Below, one piece after another: positions 26,132 through 34,432 of a DNA stretch of 64,000 bases. The DNA comes from Myxococcus guangdongensis (GTDB lineage: Bacteria > Myxococcota > Myxococcia > Myxococcales > Myxococcaceae): positions 868,001 through 932,000 of the forward strand of contig NZ_JAJVKW010000001.1 in NCBI RefSeq assembly GCF_024198255.1. Direction: 5' to 3'. The position numbers and the translations under genes are program-made. A model generated the notes under the pieces. That model did no database searches, was not told the origin of the DNA, and saw only the letters and a list, made by a program, of their open reading frames with translations. Within the stretch, counting starts at the first letter, position 1. Each line of letters begins with the position of its first letter.

Positions 26132-28891
26132 TCAGGGCGTGGACAGGGCCTGGAGCATCGGCTGCACCCGGTCCTTGTCCGCGACGACGCCCACCACCAG
26201 ACGCTTCAGGCAGCCGTCGAACTCCTGCCTCACCTGCTCGGCCGTCACCGCCTGGAGGTGCGCGGGGCGCTGGGCCAGCGACTCCGCGGGGAAGCCTCGC
26301 ACGCGCGCGTCCAGGAGCGACTGGACCCACGACTCGGAGGAGATGAACGACACCGCGTCCCGCGAGAGCAGGCGCTTCCTGGCGCGCGCGAGCTCCGCCT
26401 CGTCCACGCCCCGGGCGAACGACGCGAGCGTGTCCTGCACGGCCTTCGCGCCCTCCGCCATCCGCGCCGCGTCCACCAGGCCCTCCACCAGCAGATGCGC
26501 GGCACCACCGCGTCCCAGCCACGTGCTGGCGCTGAAGCCGTAGGACGCGTCCTGCCGCGCGCGCACCAGGTCGAAGCTGCGCCGGCCCACCAGCTCCGCC
26601 ATCACGTCGTAGCGCGCCTCGGCCTCGGGCGTGGCCGTGGGCAGCCGACACGCCAGCTGCAGGTGGCCCTGCGTCGCGCCGGGCCTGGACGTCACGAGCG
26701 TCCGGGGCTTCGCGGCGGGCGACGGCAGCCCCGGCGCGGCGGGCACCTCCACCGGCGAGGTCGGCCCGTGCTTCCAGCCGCCCAGGTACTCGCGCACCAG
26801 CGGCTCCACCGTCGCCGCGTCGAACTCACCCGCGATGACCACCACCGTGTTGGCCGGGCGGTAGACGTCCCGAATCCAGGCCATCATGTCCTCCTCCGAC
26901 ACCTGGGACAGCGCCTCACCCGTGGCGTGGCGCGCGTAGGGGTGCGGCTCGTAGAGCAGTTGCATCAGGTCGCGCTGCGCGCGCTCCTCCGGGTGCGAGT
27001 CCAATGTCTTGCGCCACGGCACCACCTGCTCCTGCAGGAACCGCCACGCGTCATACGAGGTCCGCGTGGAGGAGAGCTGCTCGGCCAGCATCGCGAGCAT
27101 GTTGCCGACGTTGCCGGACGTCCCGGCCACCTCGAAGCGCTGATGATCTCTCCGCATCCCGCCGAACACATGCAGGCCCCAGTGGCTCGCGTTGCCCTCG
27201 AACCAGGACTCGCGGAAGGCGCCATAATCCGCCATCTCCGCCACGCCCGACTTGGGCCCGTACGTGCGCCCGCCGCCCAGCACCGCGCCCACGCGCACCA
27301 CGGGCAGGCCTGGACGGGGCGCGAGCAGCACCTCCATCCCGTTGTCCAGCTTCAGCGTCCGCACCGGCGCGGACAGCGCGGCCTGAGCCGCCTGGGTGAC
27401 TCGCTCCGACTGAGCGCTCGCCGGCGGCTCCTCCGGCAGCGCCACGGGAGCGGCCACCACCGCACCGCCCGACCCACCGGGCCGCACGAGGATGATGCGC
27501 GCGCGCTCGCGCTGGAGCCACTTGTAGGCGAAGTCCGTCACCTTGCCGCCGTCGAGCGTCATCAACGCCCGCTGCGAGCGCGTGTACCCGCGCGCATCCA
27601 GCATGAAGTGCGTCAGCTCCGCGCGTCGCACGGTGCGCGACAGCAGCTCCTCGGACTCCAGCACCATGCCGGTGATGACGTTGCGGCGCAGGGCCTGGAA
27701 GTCGTACTCGCGGCCGAGCACCGCCCCCGCGTGGCCGGGCGCCTGGCTCCACGTCCACTGGACCTCATCCAACATGTTGTCCGCCGACTTGCGCGGGTGG
27801 CTGCCCTGGGTGAGCACCACCCGCACCACCAGCAGCGACGCGCGCGTGCCGGGCAGCAGCAGGGTGGAGAACCCGGCGATGTCCCCGTCCCGTCGCATGG
27901 AGCCCCCCAGGCTGCGGCCCAGGTTCACCCGCACGAAGTCATGGATGGCGCTCGCCTCGTCGAAGGAGCGCGGCAGCACCCAGGAGATGTACAGCTCCGG
28001 GGAGCCGACGGCGGCCTGATACTCGGGCATCTGCGCGGGCGCGGCGCGCGGGGACGGCTCGGACACGGGCGGCATGCGCGAGTCCACCGCCAGCGGGGCC
28101 CCGGTGCCCACCCACTCCGGCGGAAGGTTGTCGAGCAGCACCGCCTCCACCCTCGCCAGGTCCACGTCTCCGGCGATGACCAGCGTCGTGTTGTCCGGCC
28201 GGTAGTGGGTCCGCGCGAAGCGCTGCGCGTCCGCCAGGGACAGGGCCGTCAACGAGTCGTGCGTGCCGATGATGGGCCGCGAATACGGGTGCTCCGGCGC
28301 ATAGGCGGACGCGTGCACCCAGCTGAAGACCTGACCCACGAAGCCCGTCTCGTTGCGCTGGCGAAGCTCGTTACGCACCACCTCGCGCTCCACCGCGAAG
28401 GTCTCGGGCGTGACCCCGGAGAGGGGCGCGGACAGTCGCTGTCCCTCCATCTTCACGAGCATGTCCAACGACTGCTTGGGCGCCACCCACTGGTACACGG
28501 TGTGGTCCAGGCTGGTGAAGGCATTCGAGTAACCCGCCGCCGCGTCCTCCAGCCGGGTCGACACCGAGGGGCTGCCTGCGTGACGCGCGCGGAAGGCCAG
28601 GTGCTCCACCACGTGCGCCAGGCCCTCCTTGCCCGTCGGGTCGCCGGAGCCCCCCACGCCCACCAGGGCCACCATCGCCACCACCGGCGCGCGCGCGTCC
28701 TGCTCCACCACCACGCGCAACCCCGACGGCATGCGGAAGTCGCGCAGCGGGAAGGACACGTCCCGCATCACCACCTGCCCCCGCTGCGGCAACGTGGAGC
28801 ACGCGCCCAACACGACGCAGAGCAATCCCACGACAGCCGACACCACCCTCCGCCCACGCGGAGGATTCCCAACCTGGATTTGTGAGCTCAT
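26132..28891 (-). CDS. M16-family (insulinase-like) metallopeptidase lipoprotein
   Basis: About 919 aa from the ATG at 28891. The signal peptide ends in LGAC (lipobox), placing it in the envelope. Two M16 repeats are visible. The first has the inverted zinc motif HVVEH (GLAHVVEHLAF) and the downstream EREVVRNEL; the second half (from about residue 430) has the barrel-like pattern without HxxEH, as in the inactive half of pitrilysin-type enzymes. It should cleave peptides within a closed chamber. The upstream part of the open frame is Gly/Pro/Arg-rich and is excluded. Not coupled with neighbours. Confidence 0.9.
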   Translation of the reverse strand: MSSQIQVGNPPRGRRVVSAVVGLLCVVLGACSTLPQRGQVVMRDVSFPLRDFRMPSGLRVVVEQDARAPVVAMVALVGVGGSGDPTGKEGLAHVVEHLAFRARHAGSPSVSTRLEDAAAGYSNAFTSLDHTVYQWVAPKQSLDMLVKMEGQRLSAPLSGVTPETFAVEREVVRNELRQRNETGFVGQVFSWVHASAYAPEHPYSRPIIGTHDSLTALSLADAQRFARTHYRPDNTTLVIAGDVDLARVEAVLLDNLPPEWVGTGAPLAVDSRMPPVSEPSPRAAPAQMPEYQAAVGSPELYISWVLPRSFDEASAIHDFVRVNLGRSLGGSMRRDGDIAGFSTLLLPGTRASLLVVRVVLTQGSHPRKSADNMLDEVQWTWSQAPGHAGAVLGREYDFQALRRNVITGMVLESEELLSRTVRRAELTHFMLDARGYTRSQRALMTLDGGKVTDFAYKWLQRERARIILVRPGGSGGAVVAAPVALPEEPPASAQSERVTQAAQAALSAPVRTLKLDNGMEVLLAPRPGLPVVRVGAVLGGGRTYGPKSGVAEMADYGAFRESWFEGNASHWGLHVFGGMRRDHQRFEVAGTSGNVGNMLAMLAEQLSSTRTSYDAWRFLQEQVVPWRKTLDSHPEERAQRDLMQLLYEPHPYARHATGEALSQVSEEDMMAWIRDVYRPANTVVVIAGEFDAATVEPLVREYLGGWKHGPTSPVEVPAAPGLPSPAAKPRTLVTSRPGATQGHLQLACRLPTATPEAEARYDVMAELVGRRSFDLVRARQDASYGFSASTWLGRGGAAHLLVEGLVDAARMAEGAKAVQDTLASFARGVDEAELARARKRLLSRDAVSFISSESWVQSLLDARVRGFPAESLAQRPAHLQAVTAEQVRQEFDGCLKRLVVGVVADKDRVQPMLQALSTP

Positions 28892-28937
28892 ATGAAGCGG
28901 ACTTGCGCGACTGCGGGACCCACCCACCGCGCCCCCT

Positions 28938-28996
28938 CCGGGCGCCAGCCCTGGGTCCATAGACCAAAGGCAGCATGCAACGCCATCGGCGCCCGG
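28938..28996. other. Nested inverted repeats in the GMC/M16 gap
   Basis: CCGGGCGCC (28938-28946) pairs perfectly with GGCGCCCGG (28988-28996), and the intervening loop contains the smaller dyad GGTC-cata-GACC. It lies just past the GMC oxidoreductase stop and before the M16 gene. Its role (terminator or structured leader) is uncertain. Confidence 0.35.
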
Positions 28997-29009
28997 TCTG
29001 GAATCACTG

Positions 29010-30572
29010 TCACCCCGAGCCACTCACCGCCGCGGCGACGTGCTGGCTGCCCCAATGCGCGACGCCGAGGATGCTCTCCATCGGGTTGACGCCCAGCGCG
29101 GAGGGGAAGACCGAGCCATCCACGACGAAGAGGTTGTCGGAGTCCCAGTAGCGCAGCGTGCTGTCCACCACGCTCGTCTCGGGGTTGCCCCCCATGGCGC
29201 AGCCGCCCATCTGGTGGGCGCTGAGGACCGAGCACTCGAGCGGAGCGTAGGGCGCGTCATCCAGCAGCGGGATGTCCTGCTCGCTGCGCATCACCACCGG
29301 CTTCGAGTGCGGGCTGAGCACCACCTCCGCCCCCGCGGCGAACTGGATGCGCGCGGCGACCTTGAGCGCCTCGCGGAAGGCCTCCCAGTGGAGCTCCCCG
29401 AGGGGATAGTCCACCTTGAAGCGCGAATACTCGCCCGCGCCGCGCAGGGCCACGGTGCCGCCCTCGTCCCCGGGCTGGACCCCATCCAGACAGATGGAGA
29501 TGAGCGCGTTCGCATGCGGCAGGCCCGCCATCAAATCCTGATGCCCCGCACCGAAGCCGTTGAGCGCCACCGCGCTCAAGAGCGGCAACAGCGGGGGCAC
29601 CTCCAGGAGCCACCCCATCCTCCCCTGCCCCCGGTCGATGAACTGCCGCGAATACACGGTGAGCGGCGCGCCCGAGTACGCCTCCACGCGCTCGCGGAAG
29701 CGCGCGTTGGACACGACCACCGGATGCAGGAACAGCCGCTTGCCCACGCGCCCCCGTCCGGTGAGCCCGCTGCGCAGCAACAAGCCCGGCGAGTTGAGGG
29801 CGCCTCCACACACCGCCGTCACCTTCGCCTTCACGGTGAGCTTCTTGCCCGTGGGCCGGTTCGTCCTCGGGTCGAGGATGTCCCCGTGCACGGCCGTCAC
29901 CCGGCCGCCCTTCGTCTCCAGCCGCCGCGCGCTGACGTTGGCGTACAGGCGCATGCCCCGCTCCACCGCCTCCGGGATGAGCGTCACCAGCGTGGACTGC
30001 TTGGCGTCCGTGGGACAGCCCAGGCCACACGCGCCCAGGGACGCGCACGCGCGCACGTTGCGCTTCACCGTGCCGCGGCCATATCCGAGCGCACCCAGCC
30101 CGTCCCAGAGGATGCGGTTGTTGCGATTGGCCTGCTCGATGGGCCAGTCGCGGATGTTCAGCCGCTCCTCCAGCCAATCCCAGTGCGGCGCGAGCGTGGC
30201 GGAGTCCAGCCCCTTCACGCCGTGCGCGTCGCGCCAGTGCTCGAGAATCTCGGGCGGCGTACGGAAGCATGCGCACCAGTTGACCGCGGTGCCGCCGCCC
30301 ACGGTGCGCCCCTGGTAGATGCCGATGGACAGGTCGTCCGTCGCCCGGTTGCCACCCTCCTGGTAGAACGTCGCGTAGGCCTTGGCCTCCTTCAGGTCGA
30401 AGTCGCGACGGGTGTGGTAGCCGCCCTCCTCCAGCATCACCACGTCCAGCCCGCGCCGGGCCAACTCCAACCCCAGCACCCCGCCGCCCGCGCCGCTGCC
30501 CACCACGCAGACATCACACGTGAGCGTCGAGTCCTCGGTCAGCTCGTCTCCCGTCCAGATGCGTCCCGTCAT
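29010..30572 (-). CDS. GMC-family FAD oxidoreductase
   Basis: 520 aa. GGGAGGT lies 8 nt before the ATG at 30572. The Rossmann FAD site is VVGSGAGGGVLGLELARRG. The Cys-rich segment CASLGACGLGCPTDAK, the conserved HQMGGCAMG and the C-terminal VDGSVFPSALGVNPMES are typical of GMC dehydrogenases of the gluconate/cholesterol-oxidase type. Its ATG overlaps the stop of the Tat-signal partner gene by 4 nt (ATGA), which indicates a two-subunit complex. It has no signal peptide of its own and could be exported as cargo of the partner (hitchhiking). Substrate not determined: a sugar, alcohol or sterol. Confidence 0.92.
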   Translation of the reverse strand: MTGRIWTGDELTEDSTLTCDVCVVGSGAGGGVLGLELARRGLDVVMLEEGGYHTRRDFDLKEAKAYATFYQEGGNRATDDLSIGIYQGRTVGGGTAVNWCACFRTPPEILEHWRDAHGVKGLDSATLAPHWDWLEERLNIRDWPIEQANRNNRILWDGLGALGYGRGTVKRNVRACASLGACGLGCPTDAKQSTLVTLIPEAVERGMRLYANVSARRLETKGGRVTAVHGDILDPRTNRPTGKKLTVKAKVTAVCGGALNSPGLLLRSGLTGRGRVGKRLFLHPVVVSNARFRERVEAYSGAPLTVYSRQFIDRGQGRMGWLLEVPPLLPLLSAVALNGFGAGHQDLMAGLPHANALISICLDGVQPGDEGGTVALRGAGEYSRFKVDYPLGELHWEAFREALKVAARIQFAAGAEVVLSPHSKPVVMRSEQDIPLLDDAPYAPLECSVLSAHQMGGCAMGGNPETSVVDSTLRYWDSDNLFVVDGSVFPSALGVNPMESILGVAHWGSQHVAAAVSGSG

Positions 30573-31186
30573 GGCGTGCCACCTCCCGAGCCCGCGAAGG
30601 GACCATCCGCGGGCCCCCGCCACACCGGCGCGTCCGCGACGTGAAAGCCCTCCGGTGCGACGAAGCCCGTGGCGGCCATGGCGGCCGGATGCGAGTAGTA
30701 GGCGGCGTACAGGAGCCCTCGCAGCGCGTGGTAGCCCCCGCGGCGGAACACCAGCCGCGACGTCCTCCAGGATTCGAGCACGGCGTCCTGCGCCTCGGGC
30801 CCCAGCCGCGAGAACGGGGTGACGTGTCCGGTGAAGAGCAGCCCCGCCAGCGCGTTGTCGAAGAGGCCCACCACCGCCTTCACCTCGTTCGCGACGACCG
30901 GGTCCAACCCCGCGAGCAGCCCGTCCACCAGGAAGGCCACGCGCACCGTGTCCGCGTCCGGCCAGCCCTCGCGCGGCTGGAAGGCCCGGCGGGCCATGGC
31001 CTGGAGCGTGGCGTACTCGCGCGCACCGAGCACCTTCAGGCCCTCGGGAGGAAGGGGCAATGACAATCCTTCACGCGTCCACAACAGGCCGCCGCCTCCC
31101 AGCGCGAGCAGCGCGCCTCCGAACAACCCTCGCTTGAGCAACCCTCGACGTGACAACGAGGGCGGCCCGACAGGAGACGGGGACAT
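30569..31186 (-). CDS. Tat-exported gluconate-dehydrogenase-subunit-3-like protein
   Basis: 205 aa; GGAGG lies 4 nt before the ATG. N-terminal Tat signal SRRGLLKRGLFGGALLALGGGG. The remainder is helical (VLGAREYATLQAMARRAF, FLVDGLLAGLDP, AYYSHP) and fits the small Tat-borne subunit that accompanies GMC dehydrogenases. It overlaps the oxidoreductase gene by 4 nt. In characterised three-part enzymes such a subunit aids export and maturation of the flavoprotein, which in turn uses a cytochrome; no cytochrome gene is seen next to this pair. Confidence 0.8.
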   Translation of the reverse strand: MSPSPVGPPSLSRRGLLKRGLFGGALLALGGGGLLWTREGLSLPLPPEGLKVLGAREYATLQAMARRAFQPREGWPDADTVRVAFLVDGLLAGLDPVVANEVKAVVGLFDNALAGLLFTGHVTPFSRLGPEAQDAVLESWRTSRLVFRRGGYHALRGLLYAAYYSHPAAMAATGFVAPEGFHVADAPVWRGPADGPFAGSGGGTP

Positions 31187-31285
31187 TCATCCTCCGAGAC
31201 GACGGGTGTACAGGGGCGCGATGAGACGCACGGAACTCTAGCGCGCGGCCCCCGCCGCGACGCAATCACTCACGTGTCCCATGTG

Positions 31286-32209
31286 TCACGGCGCCGGAGG
31301 TGCTGGCTTCGACTCCGGAGCCGGCGGCGCAGCGGCGGGAGAGGGTGCGTCCCTCAACACCTGCCCCGTCAATTCCTTGCGCGTGGTGGCATCGGCGTAA
31401 CCTTCCACCACCAATGCGCTCAGGTCAAAGGGGACGCCCTGCGCCTTCTCGACCTTGTTGGCAATCGTCTCCAATGCCTGACGCGTCTGCTTCTCCGGAT
31501 AGGGTACGCCCACGAAGATGCGATTGGCGGCGCTGGCCACCTCGAAGGTGTAGAGCTGGGTGAAGCCCGCCTGCCAGGTGCGGAGCATGGAGGGGAACAG
31601 GGGGTTCGGCGGGTATTCCCAGACGTTGCCCACCACCGCGCCGCGCGCCGTCAGCTTCGCGCGCACGGAGGCGAGGAACTCCACGGTGCCCAGGTGCTCG
31701 GGGATGCTTTCGGGGCCGTAGGCGTCCAGGAAGATGAGGTCGTACGCGGGGCGCTTCGCCTCGATGAAGGCCCGGCCGTCCGCCACGTGGGCCTTCAGGC
31801 GCGCGTCCTCACGGAAGCCGAAGAAGCGCCTGGCCACGTCCACCACGTCCGGGTCGATGTCCACCACGTCGATGTGCGCCTCGGGCAGCACCGCGCGCAG
31901 GAACATGGGCATCGCGCCGCCGCCCAGCCCCACCACCAGCACGCGCTGGGGCTTGGGCACGAAGGCCAGCGCCACCATCGACACGCGCGTGTACGCCAGC
32001 TCCAGCTTCTTCGGCTGCCCGGGCCACACCACGCTCTGCAGCGCCCCGGACTCGTCGAACTGGAGATAACGCCGGCCCTCCCGGTCCTCCGTCACGGTGA
32101 TGAGCGTGAAGGGTGACTGGCCGCGGTGCAGCTCCTTGCGCGGACTGGAGGACGAGCACGACAGGAAGGCCAGCACCAGCAGCGCCAGCCGAGGGGTGAA
32201 CCGCTGCAT
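31286..32209 (-). CDS. Spermidine-synthase-like methyltransferase-fold lipoprotein
   Basis: 307 aa. The signal peptide ends in a lipobox (FLSC, Cys18). The body is a class I Rossmann fold of the spermidine-synthase type: VLVVGLGGGAMPMF (glycine loop), VVDIDPDVV (acidic loop) and VADGRAFIEAKRP...FLDAYG. The final 20 residues are an Ala/Pro linker (APPAPESKPAPP). A polyamine synthase at the cell surface would lack ordinary cytosolic substrate, so the lipobox is odd: either the enzyme was recruited for another substrate, or the fold is used only for binding. The lipobox and N-terminal helix are clear. AAGGAG precedes the ATG. Confidence 0.85.
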   Translation of the reverse strand: MQRFTPRLALLVLAFLSCSSSSPRKELHRGQSPFTLITVTEDREGRRYLQFDESGALQSVVWPGQPKKLELAYTRVSMVALAFVPKPQRVLVVGLGGGAMPMFLRAVLPEAHIDVVDIDPDVVDVARRFFGFREDARLKAHVADGRAFIEAKRPAYDLIFLDAYGPESIPEHLGTVEFLASVRAKLTARGAVVGNVWEYPPNPLFPSMLRTWQAGFTQLYTFEVASAANRIFVGVPYPEKQTRQALETIANKVEKAQGVPFDLSALVVEGYADATTRKELTGQVLRDAPSPAAAPPAPESKPAPPAP

Positions 32210-32233
32210 GCCCGCTCCTTGCTCTCACGATTC

Positions 32234-32261
32234 AAAGTAGCACTTCCGTCAGGAAAACCAA
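32234..32261 (-). promoter_or_regulatory. Possible promoter for the lipoprotein gene
   Basis: On the minus strand TTGGTT, a 16-nt spacer and TACTTT (each matching the vegetative consensus at three of six positions) end 25 nt before the ATG at 32209. Weak evidence. Confidence 0.25.
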
Positions 32262-32302
32262 CGGGTTGACGCGCCAGTACCCCCAGGTTCACCTTGCCGC
32301 CC

Positions 32303-34432
32303 ATGACGCACGCCACGCCCGCCCTCGCCGAAGCCGACCAGGCCCTCATCACCGAGGAGGAGGCGCTGCTGTCGCGTGTCCAACAGGCGCTCGAGGCGGC
32401 GCGACAGAAGGCCGGACGCACGCAGGAGAACCGCCTGCTCGTCGCGCAGCTCCAGGCGCTCCGCGAGGACGCGGCCACCGCCGCCGAGGCGGACCTGCCC
32501 CACCTCTTCTTCCAGATGGACCAGACGCGCGCCCTGCTGGACCGGCAGGAGTCCGCGAACCTGCCCGACGCCCAGGCGCCCTACTTCGCGCACCTGCGGC
32601 TCGTCGGCGAGGCGGGGCCGCGCGACTACCTGCTCGGACGCACCACCTTCGCGGACGTGGGCGCGGGCGTGCGGGTCATCGACTGGCGCTTCGCCCCCAT
32701 CGCCCGCGTCTTCTATTCGTACGAGGAGGGCGACGCGTTCGAGGAGCAGTTCGGTGAGCGGCTGTCCGAGGGCACCGTCGAGGTGCGCCGGCTCGTCGTC
32801 ATCGAGAAGGGCGTGCTCACGCGCATCATCTCCGGCGCGCGGGTGCTGGAGCGCGCCTCCGACGGCACGTGGCGCTCCGTGGGGCGCGACTTCACCTCGC
32901 TCCAGGCGGGAGGCGCGGGCACGGCGGCGCGTCCCGGCGCCCTGGGCACCGGCAAGGGCGCCCGACGCGTCGAGGACGTCTTCGGCGTCACCGCCCTGCT
33001 GGACGCCGAGCAGTACGAGGCCGTCACCGTGGAGTCCGGGCAGCCACTGCTGGTGTTGGGCAGCGCGGGCAGCGGCAAGACGACGGTGGCGCTGCACCGG
33101 CTGGCGAAGATCGCCTTCGACGACGCGGAGCGCTTCCCGCAGTCACGCATGAAGCTCATCGTCCCGGAGGAGGGCTTGGCGCGACTGTCGCGGAGGCTCC
33201 TGGCGCCGCTCGGCCTGGGGCGCGTCACGGTGGAGACGCGGGACTCCTGGCTCCTGGCCACGGCGCGCTCGGCGTTCAACCTGCCGGGCATCAAGCTGAG
33301 CCCGGAGACGCCGCCCCTGGCCGCGCGCTTCAAGCGCCACCCCGCGCTGCGACGCGCGCTCCTGGAGCGCATCGGCGCGCCGAAGACGGAGGCGGGCACC
33401 ACGCTGGAGCGACTGCACCGCAGGCTCGCGGACGCCTACCTGGACCGGAGCTTCCTGGAGGAGGTGGTGCGCGCGGCGAAGGGCGAGCTGCCGCGCACCG
33501 CCATCGACGAGGTGTACGAGCACACGCGCCTGCAGCGCTCCACGCCCCTGTCGAAGGAGCTCAAGGACATCACGGACCCGGACCGGCTCATCACCGTGGA
33601 TGGCAAGGCCATCGACGAGGACACGCCCTACGCGCTCGCGGGCACGGTGGACCTGGAGGATCTGCCCATCCTCATGTTCCTCAAGGCCCAGCAGGGCCCG
33701 CTCGGCCTGGAGCGCCTGGCCCACGTCGTCCTGGACGAGGCGGAGGACTTCTCCCTGTTCGAGCTGTTCGTGGTGCGGCGGCTGCTCGGCAAGGGCAAGA
33801 GCTGCACGCTCGCGGGCGACGAGCTGCAGCAGACGGACGCGGGCTTCGCGGGCTGGCCGGAGACGCTCGACGAGCTGGGCATCCGCGACGCCGCGACGTG
33901 CCGGCTGCAGGTCTCCTACCGCTGCCCCGCGCCCGTGGTGGAGCTGGCCCGGGGCGTGCTCGGCACCCAGGCCAAGGCGGAGTCCGCGTCGCGCCCCCAG
34001 CGCCCAGGCGCGCCGGTGGGGTTCCACCACTTCCCCGTGGAGGCCCAGGCGCAGCTCTTCATCGGCGAAGCGCTCAGAGACCTCGTCGCGCGCGAACCCC
34101 ACGCCTCCGTGGGCGTCATCGCCAGCAGCCCCGAGTCCGCGGACGCCGTGTACCGCGTCGTCGCGGACCAGTCCTGGGCGCGCCGGGTGAAGGACGGCGA
34201 GTTCTCCTTCGAGCCCGGCGTGGACGTCACGGACGTGAGCAGCGTGAAGGGCCTGGAGTTCGACTACGTCATCCTCCCGGACGTCACCGCCAGGGCCTGG
34301 CCCGTGGACGACGAGACGCGCCGCCGCCTGCACGTGGCCATCACCCGCACGTCCCACCAGCTCTGGGTGGTGTCGTCGGGCGCGCGCTCGCACCTCATCC
34401 CGCGGGAGGGCGACGCGGCAGCTCCACGGTGA
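32303..34432 (+). CDS. helD: HelD-like superfamily 1 helicase/RNA-polymerase recycling factor
   Basis: About 709 aa. A long charged N-terminal helix pair (about 10-80) precedes YLLGRTTFADVG...IDWRFAPIARVFY, the DWR-P motif of HelD proteins. The motor has Walker A GSAGSGKTTVALHRL (about 245), motif II VVLDEAEDFS, motif III AGDELQQTDAGF, RCPAPVVEL and the C-terminal ITRTSHQLWVV. Known HelD factors insert into the polymerase to release stalled or inactive enzyme; this is the likely role. The ATG at 32303 lies 9 nt past a possible TTG start that has AGG nearby. The gene runs 38 nt into the 3' end of the histidine kinase on the other strand. Confidence 0.87.
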   Translation: MTHATPALAEADQALITEEEALLSRVQQALEAARQKAGRTQENRLLVAQLQALREDAATAAEADLPHLFFQMDQTRALLDRQESANLPDAQAPYFAHLRLVGEAGPRDYLLGRTTFADVGAGVRVIDWRFAPIARVFYSYEEGDAFEEQFGERLSEGTVEVRRLVVIEKGVLTRIISGARVLERASDGTWRSVGRDFTSLQAGGAGTAARPGALGTGKGARRVEDVFGVTALLDAEQYEAVTVESGQPLLVLGSAGSGKTTVALHRLAKIAFDDAERFPQSRMKLIVPEEGLARLSRRLLAPLGLGRVTVETRDSWLLATARSAFNLPGIKLSPETPPLAARFKRHPALRRALLERIGAPKTEAGTTLERLHRRLADAYLDRSFLEEVVRAAKGELPRTAIDEVYEHTRLQRSTPLSKELKDITDPDRLITVDGKAIDEDTPYALAGTVDLEDLPILMFLKAQQGPLGLERLAHVVLDEAEDFSLFELFVVRRLLGKGKSCTLAGDELQQTDAGFAGWPETLDELGIRDAATCRLQVSYRCPAPVVELARGVLGTQAKAESASRPQRPGAPVGFHHFPVEAQAQLFIGEALRDLVAREPHASVGVIASSPESADAVYRVVADQSWARRVKDGEFSFEPGVDVTDVSSVKGLEFDYVILPDVTARAWPVDDETRRRLHVAITRTSHQLWVVSSGARSHLIPREGDAAAPR

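Noticed and set aside
26084..28885. Long plus-strand frame opposite the M16 peptidase
   Set aside because: Arg/His-rich shadow; the minus strand carries the HVVEH site and signal peptide.
28892..29023. 44-residue extension of the M16 peptidase upstream of 28891
   Set aside because: The extra residues are Gly/Arg/Pro-rich and would bury the signal peptide and lipobox.
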